Source: HXMU1420-2 sp017643305 (lineage in GTDB: Bacteria; Pseudomonadota; Alphaproteobacteria; Rhodobacterales; Rhodobacteraceae). Taken from it: a DNA stretch of 64,000 nt. A program made the position numbers and the translations under genes. The notes beneath the pieces were generated by a model. That model saw nothing but the letters and a program-made list of their open reading frames with translations. It searched no databases and was not told the origin of the DNA. Of the stretch, positions 1 to 8,901 are shown one piece after another. Positions within the stretch are counted from its first letter, which is position 1. The number at the start of each line of letters is the position of its first letter. The stretch covers positions 2,170,001-2,234,000 of the forward strand of contig OZ244249.1 of NCBI GenBank assembly GCA_965217135.1, in the 5' to 3' direction.

Positions 1-321
1 CAAAACCATGCGGCTCCAACCGGGCACATATCCACCGAAATGTACGGAACCGACCCGCTCAGAGGTTTCAAACGCATCGGTTTCCAAGCCTTGCCAATCC
101 ACCTCCTGAAAATCCAGCACCAACCGAGCAGGGTCATTCAATGTGAAAACGCGGTATGGAACGCCCTGGCTCAACCCCAGATCCAAAACCGTCTTTCGGC
201 GGGTGTCTGAGATACCAGATTGTTCAGGGAGAACGCGGGCCAGACCGCTGAACCCCTGCGCATTTACAGGCCCAGCCAAGGCCAAACACATGATCAGTAT
301 TCCGGCAAAAACCCTGCACAT
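1..321 (-). CDS. N-acetylmuramoyl-L-alanine amidase, N-terminal part (cut by window edge)
   Basis: Reading the minus strand from the ATG at 319-321 gives 107 codons open to the window edge. The first about 22 residues are a signal peptide ending in a VNAQ-type cleavage region. A segment follows with the pattern PYRVFTLNDPARLVLDF, typical of AMIN domains that bind the periplasmic cell wall and sit before amidase_3 catalytic domains. The catalytic domain would lie outside the window. Role by family: splitting septal peptidoglycan during division. The call rests on the AMIN pattern only, so another AMIN-domain protein is possible. Confidence 0.7.
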   Translation of the reverse strand, partial: MCRVFAGILIMCLALAGPVNAQGFSGLARVLPEQSGISDTRRKTVLDLGLSQGVPYRVFTLNDPARLVLDFQEVDWQGLETDAFETSERVGSVHFGGYVPGWSRMVL

Positions 322-397
322 CTCGACCACCTAGCCGCCCGGGGTCTCACCGCCCCGCTTTTGGCGAGCCTAGCCCAGCTGCACGGGTTTGAAAACG

Positions 398-1570
398 TCA
401 GGAACTGCTCCGCGCCATAAAATCGGCCAACCGGATGAGCCCCTCTTCGATATCGGCGGTGGACCGCGCATAGGAAAACCGCAACGTGGTCGCCCCGCGC
501 ACCGGATCAAAGTCCAACCCCGGTGTCACTGCGACCCCGGCCTTATCCAGAATTTCCGCTGCAAAGGCACGGCTGTCATCGGTTACATCCGACACGTCTG
601 CATAAACATAAAAAGCGCCGTCGGGCGGTGCGATATTGCTGAACCCGGCCTTGGGCAGCCCTTCCAGCATCAGTGCACGGTTGCGGCGGTAGACATCGAC
701 ATTGCCCTGTAACTCCGCATCGCAATCCATCGCCGCCAGCGCGGCCACCTGGCTGACATGTGGCGGGCAGATGAACAGGTTCTGCGCCAGCCGTTCGATC
801 ACGCGCACATGATCCTGTGGCACCACCATCCAGCCGACCCGCCAACCCGTCATGCTGAAGTATTTGGAGAAGGAGTTGATGACATAGACATCATCGCTCA
901 GTTCCAGCGCGGTCACGGCTTTGGCTTCGTATTCCAGCCCGTGGTAGATCTCATCCGAGATAAACGCCGCGCCCTGCCCCTGCGCGGTCTCGATCAGCCC
1001 GTCCATAGCGTCCCGGTCCAGCATGGTGCCCGTAGGGTTGGCGGGTGAGGCCACCATCAGTCCCGATAAGTCCAGCCCGCCCAGATCGCCCGCGACCGGC
1101 TGGTAGCGGTTTTGTGGATCTGTCGGGATGTCCACCGGAACCAGCCCCAGCGCGGTGAGGATTTGCCGGTAGGATGGATAGCCTGGCGCTCCGATCCCTA
1201 CGCGATCCCCGGAATCGAACAAAGCATTAAAGGCCAAGATGAACGCGCCTGAGGATCCGGGCGTTACGACCACACGGGACGGGTCCAGGTCCACATTGTA
1301 CCAGTCGCCATAAAGCCGCGCGATGCGTGTGCGCAGTTCCGGCAAGCCCAGGGCAACGGTATAGCCCAGCGGCCCGTCGGCTATCGCACGTTCAACCGCC
1401 CGGATGGCCCCTTCTGGCGCCCCTGTTCCGGGTTGGCCCACCTCCATATGGATGATGTGGCGGCCGGCCTCTTCGGCCTGACGGGCGGCTTCCATGACGT
1501 CCATCACAATGAAGGGATCAACATCTGATCGTCTTGAGTTCTGCAAAGCATTCTCCCATGGTGCGCTCAT
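398..1570 (-). CDS. PLP-dependent aminotransferase, class I/II
   Basis: 390 residues, the usual length for fold-type I aminotransferases. Visible motifs are the N-terminal GQPGTGAP substrate loop, the cofactor-site stretch SPANPTGT, the Asp of FISDEIYHGLEYE, and the Schiff-base lysine in SFSKYFSMTGWRVGW near residue 240. The C-terminal RFSYARS carries the carboxylate-binding arginine. The enzyme should transfer amino groups between an amino acid and a 2-oxo acid in the cytoplasm. The exact substrate cannot be read from sequence. It is divergent from the M48 protease gene, whose start region abuts it. Confidence 0.85.
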   Translation of the reverse strand: MSAPWENALQNSRRSDVDPFIVMDVMEAARQAEEAGRHIIHMEVGQPGTGAPEGAIRAVERAIADGPLGYTVALGLPELRTRIARLYGDWYNVDLDPSRVVVTPGSSGAFILAFNALFDSGDRVGIGAPGYPSYRQILTALGLVPVDIPTDPQNRYQPVAGDLGGLDLSGLMVASPANPTGTMLDRDAMDGLIETAQGQGAAFISDEIYHGLEYEAKAVTALELSDDVYVINSFSKYFSMTGWRVGWMVVPQDHVRVIERLAQNLFICPPHVSQVAALAAMDCDAELQGNVDVYRRNRALMLEGLPKAGFSNIAPPDGAFYVYADVSDVTDDSRAFAAEILDKAGVAVTPGLDFDPVRGATTLRFSYARSTADIEEGLIRLADFMARSSS

Positions 1571-1601
1571 GCGTATTCACCGCGGAAACGGGCGCAGGTC
1601 A

Positions 1602-2915
1602 ATGCTGGCGCTGACACTGACAGTGGTTTTGTGTCTGACCTCCGCGGCACCCGCTGCGGCGGTAAGGCTCTTGCGTGATGCCGATCTCGAATATGGGCTG
1701 TACATCCTTTCATTTCCAATCCTGCGCGCTGCTGGGCTGAGCCCGACGCGGACTCGCATTCTGGTCGTGGATGATGACCGGCTGAACGCCTTTGTCATAG
1801 ACCACAGTGCGATCTACCTGCATTCTGGCCTGATCCAAAAGGTGCGAAGCGCGCGCGTGTTGCAGGCGGTGATCGCGCATGAGGCCGCACATATTTCCAA
1901 CGGTCATATCGCGCGCCGGATGACCAACCTGAAAAGCGCCCGCACGGCGGCGGGTTTGGGATTGGCGCTGGCGGCTGTTGCGGCCGCAGCAGGTGGCGGT
2001 GAGGCTGCGGCGGGGGTCGGGGCGCTCACCTCTTCTCTGGCGCAACGCAGTTTCCTAGCGCATACCAGGGCCGAAGAAAATGCGGCGGACCGGTCTGCGG
2101 CGGCCTATCTGAAATTTGCCGGGGTTAGCCCGACGGGATTGATCGAACTTCATGAAGCCTTTCAGGCTCAGGAATCGCTCAATATCAACCGGAAGGATCC
2201 GTATTCCGCATCCCATCCACTGACCACGGATCGCATTCGCGCAGCACGGGATTACGTGGCCCGCTATGGCGATATCGGGCCAGCCGATCCGGAGTTCGAT
2301 TATTGGTTTGCCCGCATCAAAGGCAAACTGTCGGCCTTCAAACGGGCGCCAAAATGGACGCGCCGCCGGGTGGAAGGTGAGATCTATCCGGACGTGCGCA
2401 ACATGCGACTGGCTGTGGCCTGGCACCGCGAAAGCAATATGGCGCAGGCGCTGGCGGCGCTGAACCGGGCGTTAGCGCTGCGCCCGGATGATCCCTACTA
2501 CCTTGACCTGCGCGGGCAGATCCTGATGGAGAACCGGCGCACGGATGCTGCAATTTCAGCCTATCGGCAGGCGGCCGAACTGGCCCCGCGCAATTCTCTG
2601 ATTCAAGGCAGCCTCGGCCGGGCCCTGCTGGCCGATGGCCAGCCGCGGGCCGCACTGGAACCGCTGGAGCGCGCCCGTTCGGGGGATTATCGTAACGCTT
2701 ACGTGTTGCGTGACCTCGGTCAGGCCTATGCGCATCTGGGCCAGGATGGTATGGCAGCGCTGGCCACCGCCGAACGGTTCGCGCTGCAGGGAGAGATGAC
2801 AGACGCCGCGCGCCACGCCCGGCGGGCCTTGGCTTTGCTGCCCGAAGGCTCCGCCCCCTGGCGCCGCGCCGAAGACGTTTTGGTAACTGCGGAACGCATG
2901 ACAAAAAGGAAATAA
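1602..2915 (+). CDS. M48-family metalloprotease with TPR repeats, exported
   Basis: The reading frame is open from 1494, but the first codons overlap the divergent aminotransferase. The ATG at 1602 starts a clean signal peptide (LALTLTVVLCLTSAAPAAA); 1569 is an alternative. The zinc site HEAAH is at about residues 93-97, with the third ligand in the RAEENAAD stretch. The C-terminal third has tetratricopeptide-like helices. This is the BepA/YfgC architecture, periplasmic proteases and chaperones for outer-membrane assembly. It ends 4 bases before the DsbA-like gene, so the two probably form one transcript for envelope protein quality control. Confidence 0.85.
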   Translation: MLALTLTVVLCLTSAAPAAAVRLLRDADLEYGLYILSFPILRAAGLSPTRTRILVVDDDRLNAFVIDHSAIYLHSGLIQKVRSARVLQAVIAHEAAHISNGHIARRMTNLKSARTAAGLGLALAAVAAAAGGGEAAAGVGALTSSLAQRSFLAHTRAEENAADRSAAAYLKFAGVSPTGLIELHEAFQAQESLNINRKDPYSASHPLTTDRIRAARDYVARYGDIGPADPEFDYWFARIKGKLSAFKRAPKWTRRRVEGEIYPDVRNMRLAVAWHRESNMAQALAALNRALALRPDDPYYLDLRGQILMENRRTDAAISAYRQAAELAPRNSLIQGSLGRALLADGQPRAALEPLERARSGDYRNAYVLRDLGQAYAHLGQDGMAALATAERFALQGEMTDAARHARRALALLPEGSAPWRRAEDVLVTAERMTKRK

Positions 2916-2919
2916 TCTC

Positions 2920-3669
2920 ATGATCCGACTTCCCCGAGCAGCCACGCTTGTGACGGCAGGCCTGCTGGCCACCCAGACCGCCGCTGCGGACCTGCAAAAC
3001 ATGACAAAGGCGGAACGCGATGCGTTCCGGGCCGAAGTGCGATCCTATCTTATGGAAAACCCAGAGGTGATCCTGGAGGCAGTACAACTGCTGGAACAGC
3101 GCCAGGCCGATGCGCAAGCGCGCGCGGATTTCGACCTTGTGGCGGACAACGTAAACGAGATTTTCAATGATGGTTATTCTTGGGAAGGCGGCAACCTGAA
3201 TGGCGACATAGTGCTGGTGGAGTTTCTGGACTATCGCTGCGGTTTCTGCCGTCGGGCAACGCCAGAAGTGGAACGGCTTTTGGCTGAAGATGGCAACATC
3301 AAGCTGATTATCAAAGAATTCCCGATCCTCGGTGAAGCCTCCCTTCTAACGTCGCGCTTTGCCATAGCGGTCAAGCAGGTTGTGGGCGGCGATGCCTACA
3401 AAGACGTGCATGACGCTTTGATAGAAATGACCGGTGAACCGAACGATGCTGTGTTGCGCCGCTTGTCGGACAGCCTTGGCTTCGATACGGAGGCCGTCAT
3501 GGCGGCAATGGACAGTGACGCAGTCACGTCCGAGATTGCCCGGACCCGTGCACTGGCCCAACGGCTTCAGATCAACGGCACGCCAAGTTTCGTCCTGCAA
3601 GACGAACTGCTGCGGGGTTTCCTGCCCGCGGATCAGATGGCGGTGATGATCGCAGACAAACGCGGATAG
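2920..3669 (+). CDS. DsbA-family thiol-disulfide oxidoreductase, exported
   Basis: 249 residues: signal peptide (residues 1-23), a helical segment rich in Glu and Gln (about 25-75) as in Com1/ScsC-type proteins, then a thioredoxin fold. The redox centre is CGFC in EFLDYRCGFCRRATPE, and the cis-proline loop is NGTPSF near the C-terminus. It should introduce or shuffle disulfides in periplasmic proteins. It lies immediately downstream of the M48 protease. The helical N-terminal segment may mediate oligomerisation, as in ScsC, but this is inference. Confidence 0.88.
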   Translation: MIRLPRAATLVTAGLLATQTAAADLQNMTKAERDAFRAEVRSYLMENPEVILEAVQLLEQRQADAQARADFDLVADNVNEIFNDGYSWEGGNLNGDIVLVEFLDYRCGFCRRATPEVERLLAEDGNIKLIIKEFPILGEASLLTSRFAIAVKQVVGGDAYKDVHDALIEMTGEPNDAVLRRLSDSLGFDTEAVMAAMDSDAVTSEIARTRALAQRLQINGTPSFVLQDELLRGFLPADQMAVMIADKRG

Positions 3670-3711
3670 GCTGGCAGGCAGTTTATTGCCATTTCGCGTC
3701 CTGAACAGGGG

Positions 3712-3758
3712 CGCAATTCATGAATGAATTGCGGGACGGATTTCTTGAAAATCCGTCC
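3712..3758. terminator. Two adjacent hairpins between convergent genes
   Basis: Two near-perfect inverted repeats lie back to back: 10-bp arms at 3712-3721/3724-3733 and 10-bp arms at 3734-3743/3749-3758. They lie between the 3' ends of the DsbA-like gene (plus) and phoB (minus), so they probably act as a bidirectional terminator, although the T-tracts are weak. Confidence 0.6.
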
Positions 3759-3764
3759 GCGCGC

Positions 3765-4454
3765 TCACCCCAGCGCGTAACCTGCGCCGCGTACGGTTCT
3801 GACAGGATCTGCCCCACCGTGTTGCGTCAGAGCCTTGCGCAGCCGCCCGATATGGACGTCCACGGTCCGGGTATCGACATAGATGTCGCGCCCCCAAACC
3901 CGGTCCAGCAGCTGTTCGCGGCTCCAGACCCGCCCCGGTTTTTCCATGAATGTGCTCAGAAGGCGGAATTCTGTGGGGCCCAGCTTCAGCGGTTTGTCCG
4001 AGCGGCTGACCTTGTGGGTTTCAGCGTCAAGTACGATATCGTCGAACTCCAGCCGCAATCCCACAGTGGAAGGCCGCACACGGCGCAGCTGGCTGCGCAC
4101 GCGCGCCATCAGCTCGATCACCGAATAGGGTTTGATGACGTAATCATCCGCCCCGGTTTCCAGACCCCGCACCTTGTCGACCTCCTCGGCACGGGCTGAC
4201 AGCATGATGATCGGGATGTTGCGGGTCTCTGGTCTGGATTTCAGGCGGCGACACACCTCTATACCGCTGAGAATGGGCATCATCCAATCGAGCACGATGA
4301 TATCCGGCATGGCTTCATCTACGACAATCATGGCCTCTTCGCCGTTTTCGGCGCGGGCCACGCGGAACCCTTCGGCTTCCAGGTTGTAGGCCAGAACTTC
4401 CCTCTGGGCATGCTCGTCGTCGACAACAAGAACGGTCGGCTGGTCGGCTGACAT
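3765..4454 (-). CDS. phoB: Phosphate regulon response regulator PhoB
   Basis: 229 residues with an N-terminal receiver domain (VVDDEHAQ acidic pair, phospho-acceptor Asp in VLDWMMP, conserved Lys in YVIKPYS) and a C-terminal OmpR-type winged helix ending in RTVRGAGYAL. Phosphorylated by PhoR under phosphate starvation, it binds PHO boxes. It is the last gene of the pst-phoU-phoB series, 14 bases after phoU. Family assignment is strengthened by this context. Confidence 0.95.
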   Translation of the reverse strand: MSADQPTVLVVDDEHAQREVLAYNLEAEGFRVARAENGEEAMIVVDEAMPDIIVLDWMMPILSGIEVCRRLKSRPETRNIPIIMLSARAEEVDKVRGLETGADDYVIKPYSVIELMARVRSQLRRVRPSTVGLRLEFDDIVLDAETHKVSRSDKPLKLGPTEFRLLSTFMEKPGRVWSREQLLDRVWGRDIYVDTRTVDVHIGRLRKALTQHGGADPVRTVRGAGYALG

Positions 4455-4468
4455 GGGGTGCGCTCCGT

Positions 4469-5170
4469 TCAGAACGTTTCGGATGTGACATCCGCCTTGG
4501 GCCGCGCGTCTTCCGGCGCTTCCCCGGTCACGAGATAGACCACCTGTTCGGCGATCGACGTCACATGGTCGCCCATCCGTTCGAGGTTCTTGGCGATGAA
4601 ATGAAGGTGCATGCAGGCCGTGATATTGCGAGGATCTTCCATCATAAATGTCAGGAATTCCCGGAACAAAGAGGTATACATCTGGTCCACGTCCCGATCC
4701 CGGTCGATCACGTCGCGGGCCAGGTCGGCATCGCGCTGGATATAGCTGTCTAGCGCATCCTTCAGCATCACCTCCACCTCGCGCGCCATGCGGCGCAGTG
4801 CGCTGGCGCTGTCGCTGACCGGGGTCATGTTGACCAACAAGCCGGTGCGTTTGGCCATGTTCTTGGCATAGTCTCCAATGCGTTCCAGGTTCCCGCTTAT
4901 TTTGATCACACTCAGGATCAGCCGCAGGTCGATGGCCGTGGGCGCGCGCAGGGCGATCACTCGGGCGGTTTCTTGGTTGATCTGTTCTTCCAGCGCGTCG
5001 ATGGCCTTGTCACCGGCGCGGATCTCGTTGGCCAGCTCTTCGTCGCGGGTTTCCAGGGATTTGGCGGCATCGGCAATGGCGGCTTCGACAAGTCCGCCCA
5101 TTTTCATAATCTGGGCCTGGATCGCTTCGAGGTCCCGGTCAAAGGCCGAGGCAATGTGCTGATCGTGCAT
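4469..5170 (-). CDS. phoU: Phosphate signalling protein PhoU
   Basis: 233 residues, two repeats of the PhoU three-helix bundle with the signature patterns ERIGDYAKNMAKR and ERMGDHVTSIAEQ, both metal-binding E/D clusters. It couples the Pst transporter to PhoR and holds the regulon off when phosphate is plentiful. It lies 14 bases downstream of pstB in the expected order. Confidence 0.96.
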   Translation of the reverse strand: MHDQHIASAFDRDLEAIQAQIMKMGGLVEAAIADAAKSLETRDEELANEIRAGDKAIDALEEQINQETARVIALRAPTAIDLRLILSVIKISGNLERIGDYAKNMAKRTGLLVNMTPVSDSASALRRMAREVEVMLKDALDSYIQRDADLARDVIDRDRDVDQMYTSLFREFLTFMMEDPRNITACMHLHFIAKNLERMGDHVTSIAEQVVYLVTGEAPEDARPKADVTSETF

Positions 5171-5184
5171 AGGTCTGGTCCTCG

Positions 5185-5979
5185 TTACCCGATCCGGCCC
5201 GTGATGTAGCTTTCGGTGCGCGGGTCTTCGGGGTTGGTAAAAATCTGGCCGGTTTCGCCGAACTCGACCAGATTGCCGAGATGGAAAAACGCGGTTTTCT
5301 GGCTGACGCGGGCGGCTTGTTGCATGGAGTGCGTGACGATCACGACTGAGTAGTTTTGGCGTAATTCATCGATCAGTTCTTCGACCTGGGCCGTTGCAAT
5401 CGGGTCCAAGGCCGAACAGGGTTCGTCCATCAGCAGCACTTCGGGTTCAGTGGCCACGGCGCGGGCAATACACAGCCGCTGCTGTTGGCCACCGGACAGG
5501 CCGGTGCCCGGCGCGTCCAGCCGATCCTTGACCTCATCCCAGATGGCGCCGCGGCGCAGGGACTTTTCCACGATCTCGTCCAGCTCCGCCTTATTCTTGG
5601 CCAGCCCGTGGATGCGAGGGCCGTAGGCGATATTGTCATAGATCGATTTGGGAAACGGGTTGGGTTTCTGGAACACCATGCCAACCTTGGCGCGCAGCTC
5701 CACCGGGTCGACCCGTTCGTCATAAATGTCTTCCCCGTCCAGCTGGATCGTGCCTTCGACCCGGCACACGTCAATCGTGTCGTTCATCCGGTTCAGGCAG
5801 CGCAGGAAGGTGGATTTGCCGCAGCCCGACGGGCCAATAAAGGCAGTGACGGTTTTGTCTTCGATATCGACATCGACATCCTTGATCGCATGCGTGGTGC
5901 CGTAATAGACCTGCACATTGCGCGCGCTGAGCTTGGTTGCCTTGGTGTCCACGTCGCTATCCCTTGTGACATCGTACAT
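5185..5979 (-). CDS. pstB: Phosphate ABC transporter ATP-binding protein PstB
   Basis: ABC ATPase with Walker A GPSGCGKST, signature LSGGQQQRLCIARA, Walker B VLLMDEPCSALDP and the switch His in VIVTHSM. I prefer the ATG at 5977-5979, giving about 264 residues. A TTG five codons upstream (5994) is also possible. It energises the PstCA channel for high-affinity phosphate import. It is in one operon with pstA (18 bases upstream) and phoU. Confidence 0.95.
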   Translation of the reverse strand: MYDVTRDSDVDTKATKLSARNVQVYYGTTHAIKDVDVDIEDKTVTAFIGPSGCGKSTFLRCLNRMNDTIDVCRVEGTIQLDGEDIYDERVDPVELRAKVGMVFQKPNPFPKSIYDNIAYGPRIHGLAKNKAELDEIVEKSLRRGAIWDEVKDRLDAPGTGLSGGQQQRLCIARAVATEPEVLLMDEPCSALDPIATAQVEELIDELRQNYSVVIVTHSMQQAARVSQKTAFFHLGNLVEFGETGQIFTNPEDPRTESYITGRIG

Positions 5980-5997
5980 AGTTCGAATTCCCAATTT

Positions 5998-7359
5998 TTA
6001 CCAGCGGCGCTCAAATCGGCGGCGGAGGATGATGGCGATGATGTTCATCGTCATGAGGAACAGCAACAGAACGATGATGCCGCCCCAGGCCCGTTCGTAG
6101 TAAGCTGGATCGGCGCGCTTGGACCATTCGTAGATCTGCGCAGGCATAGAGGAGTTCGGGTCAAGAAACCCGCCCGCGATCCCGTCGGGCACGTTGGAGG
6201 CGATATAGCCCACCATTCCGATCAGCAGAAGCGGCGCGGTTTCCCCCAACGCCTGAGCCAGACCGATGATGGTGCCTGTCAGAATGCCGGGCGCGGCCAG
6301 GGGCAACACATGGTGGAATACCGATTGCATTTTTGATGCTCCAATCCCCAGAGCGGCGTCGCGGATCGAAGGCGGCACGGCTTTGAGCGAGGCTCGGGTG
6401 GAGATGATGATGGTCGGCAGGGTCATCAGCGTCAGCACCAGGCCCCCGACCAGCGGTGCCGATTGCGGCAGGTGCATGAACTGGATGAACACAGCCAGAC
6501 CAAGGATGCCAAACACAATGGACGGCACCGCTGCGAGGTTGGAAATATTCACCTCGATCAGGTCGGTCAGCCTATTTTTAGGCGCGAATTCCTCCAGATA
6601 GATAGACGTGGCCACCCCCAGCGGCAGCGACAGACCGAGCACCACCAGCATCATAAAGAACGACCCGATCATCGAAACGCCGATCCCGGCCTGCTCCGGG
6701 CGGCTTTCCGAGGCATCGGCCCCAGTGATGAAGGCCCAGTTGAAGATCCGGGCCAGCGACCCGTCCTGCGCCATAGCGTCTACGATGTCGAAATGTTCGG
6801 CGTCGATATTCTTGTCCCGCGCGACAGAGTCACGGGTGACGCGGCCTTTCATGTAGCCGTCCACGCGGCTTGATCCCAGGACTTCGAATTCAACTGTGGT
6901 GCCGATCAGCGCGGGGTTTTCCAGAACCATGTAACGCAGTTGCGCAGCGGCGCTGGCAGATACAAGCGACCGCATCTTCTTGGGCTTTTCGAACGGAGTT
7001 TCGATACCCAGCTCCTGCACCTTTGTGAAAATCGCGTTGTCGATCAGAGGGGCGTAACCAAAGGTTGATACTTTCTTCAGGTCCGCGATGTCCCGGTTGC
7101 CTTTTTTGTCCAGCTTGGCTTCCGGCAGTTCCACCTCGACAGTTATGTAGGTCTGGGTGAAGGCCGGGATGCCGTTGCGGATAATCGTAAACAGTAGGAT
7201 CACGAGGAAAATCAGGCCAACCGAAATGGCCGCAATCCCGTACATACGGAACCGGCGTTCTGCGGCATTGCGTTTGCGGGTTCGGGCATCGGCCGCCAGC
7301 AGGCTGTGCGCGTGCTTGCTGGCCGGGGCGGACGGCTGGTGTACCGTTGCGTCTGTCAT
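5998..7359 (-). CDS. pstA: Phosphate ABC transporter permease PstA
   Basis: 453 residues with an N-terminal membrane segment (about 41-63), a long periplasmic stretch (about 65-225) and a C-terminal BPD_transp_1 domain with the EAA-type loop (RDAALGIGASKMQS). The extended periplasmic part makes it longer than E. coli PstA (about 300 residues). It overlaps the pstC stop by four bases (ATGA), indicating translational coupling. It forms the inner-membrane channel together with PstC. Confidence 0.93.
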   Translation of the reverse strand: MTDATVHQPSAPASKHAHSLLAADARTRKRNAAERRFRMYGIAAISVGLIFLVILLFTIIRNGIPAFTQTYITVEVELPEAKLDKKGNRDIADLKKVSTFGYAPLIDNAIFTKVQELGIETPFEKPKKMRSLVSASAAAQLRYMVLENPALIGTTVEFEVLGSSRVDGYMKGRVTRDSVARDKNIDAEHFDIVDAMAQDGSLARIFNWAFITGADASESRPEQAGIGVSMIGSFFMMLVVLGLSLPLGVATSIYLEEFAPKNRLTDLIEVNISNLAAVPSIVFGILGLAVFIQFMHLPQSAPLVGGLVLTLMTLPTIIISTRASLKAVPPSIRDAALGIGASKMQSVFHHVLPLAAPGILTGTIIGLAQALGETAPLLLIGMVGYIASNVPDGIAGGFLDPNSSMPAQIYEWSKRADPAYYERAWGGIIVLLLFLMTMNIIAIILRRRFERRW

Positions 7360-8828
7360 TCGTACTGCTCCCGGTATTTCCGCACGATGTGCAGGGCAAG
7401 AACGTTGAGGCCCAGTGTTATAACGAACAGCGTCATGCCGAGCGCAAAGGCCACCAGCGCCTCGGGCGAGGCAAAATCACTGTCGCCGGTCAACTGACTG
7501 ACGATCTTGGCGGTGATGGTGGTCATTGCTTCGAACGGGTTCAGGTTCAGCCGGGCGGCGGCCCCGGCCCCCATAACAACGATCATGGTTTCCCCGATGG
7601 CGCGAGAAGCAGCCAGGATGATGGCACCAACAATACCGGGCAGCGCAGCCGGTAGAACCACCTGTTTTATGGTTTCCGACTGAGTCGCACCCAGACCCAG
7701 AGAGCCGTCACGCATCGCCTGCGGGACCGAGTTGATGATGTCATCGCTCAACGACGATACGAACGGGATCAGCATAATGCCCATGACCAGCCCCGCGGTC
7801 ATGACTGATGACGCACCGCTCATCCATCCCAGCCCGTCGCGGCCGAACACGGACATCAACATCGGCCCGATGGTCAGCAGCGCGAAGAGGCCATAAACGA
7901 TGGTGGGGATCCCCGCCAGGACCTCTAGCGCGGGTTTGGCAACCGCTCGCACCTTGGGCGAGGCATATTCCGACAGGTAGATCGCGGCAAACAACCCGAT
8001 GGGCACAGCCACCAGCAATGCGATGAAGGAAATATAAAGTGTCCCCCAGATCAGCGGGATGATCCCCAGTTCCGACGACCCGCCACGCCCCGAGAAGCTC
8101 GGTGACCATGTCAGGCCAAAAAAGAAATCGGTGACCGGATAGAGGCGGAAAAACTCGATCGTATTGAAAATCAGCGACAGGACTATGCCGATCGTCGTCA
8201 TGATCGCAACAGAGGCCGCAAGGATCAGAAGGATCAGGATGCCCTTTTCCACCAAATTACGCGCGCGAAATTCGTGGTTTGTGCGCATGTAGCTGAAGAC
8301 AAAGCCGGCCACCGCGATGATCAGCGCCCCGATGGTGAGGAAGGTTTTGCCGCCGGAATACAGTGAACGATACGCCTGTGCGGCTTTAAGAACCTCGGGC
8401 GTGACTTGCGTGGTCACGATCTGACCCGCGTCTTTTAACCGGTCCATCACATCAGCCGGATCAGCGCCTGCGTCGGTGGCCATTGCCTCGGTCATGTGCC
8501 CGCCACGAACGGCGTTATCGAGGCCGTTGGCGACGCGTTTGACCTCGGCCAAAACCAGGCTCAGGCTGCTGCCTTCGGCGATCTCGCTTTCGGGGACCGT
8601 GCCCGATACACGCGACCCCACGAAGCTGGGCAGCGCGATAGACAGAACGACGATGAAAACAATGGAGGGAATAACCGTGCCGAACAGCACATTGGCCCCG
8701 TAGTAGACCGGCAGCGAATGCAGGTTGCGGATGTCTCCACCAGCCGACGCCATGGCGCGTTGACGGCCGAGAAAATATCCAACCACGCCAAGAACCAGGA
8801 TGATGAGGGTAAGCCACGACATGGTCAT
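7356..8828 (-). CDS. pstC: Phosphate ABC transporter permease PstC
   Basis: 490 residues. There are membrane segments at the N-terminus (SWLTLIILVLGVVGYFLG and another near residue 45), a soluble stretch, then the permease domain with the loop MRDGSLGLGATQSETI. The extra N-terminal segments make it longer than the E. coli protein (about 320). It follows pstS, separated by a strong hairpin. The first two possible starts (8828, 8822) are two codons apart and cannot be separated. Confidence 0.93.
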   Translation of the reverse strand: MTMSWLTLIILVLGVVGYFLGRQRAMASAGGDIRNLHSLPVYYGANVLFGTVIPSIVFIVVLSIALPSFVGSRVSGTVPESEIAEGSSLSLVLAEVKRVANGLDNAVRGGHMTEAMATDAGADPADVMDRLKDAGQIVTTQVTPEVLKAAQAYRSLYSGGKTFLTIGALIIAVAGFVFSYMRTNHEFRARNLVEKGILILLILAASVAIMTTIGIVLSLIFNTIEFFRLYPVTDFFFGLTWSPSFSGRGGSSELGIIPLIWGTLYISFIALLVAVPIGLFAAIYLSEYASPKVRAVAKPALEVLAGIPTIVYGLFALLTIGPMLMSVFGRDGLGWMSGASSVMTAGLVMGIMLIPFVSSLSDDIINSVPQAMRDGSLGLGATQSETIKQVVLPAALPGIVGAIILAASRAIGETMIVVMGAGAAARLNLNPFEAMTTITAKIVSQLTGDSDFASPEALVAFALGMTLFVITLGLNVLALHIVRKYREQYE

Positions 8829-8857
8829 TAGAACTTGGCCTTCTTGGCAGAGAAGAA

Positions 8858-8886
8858 GGACGGCGCGGGCCTACCCCGCGCCGTCC
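8858..8886 (-). terminator. Intercistronic hairpin between pstS and pstC
   Basis: A perfect 12-bp stem (8858-8869 with 8875-8886) and a 5-base loop lie just after the pstS stop. Read on the minus strand, a pyrimidine run (TTCTTCTCT) follows. Such hairpins between a binding-protein gene and its permease genes usually terminate part of the transcripts or shield the 3' end, so that more binding protein is made. Confidence 0.75.
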
Positions 8887-8901
8887 GGGCATCCCGAAGG
8901 A

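Noticed and set aside
1494..1601. Longer start for the M48 protease
   Set aside because: It would overlap the divergent aminotransferase and would bury the signal peptide.
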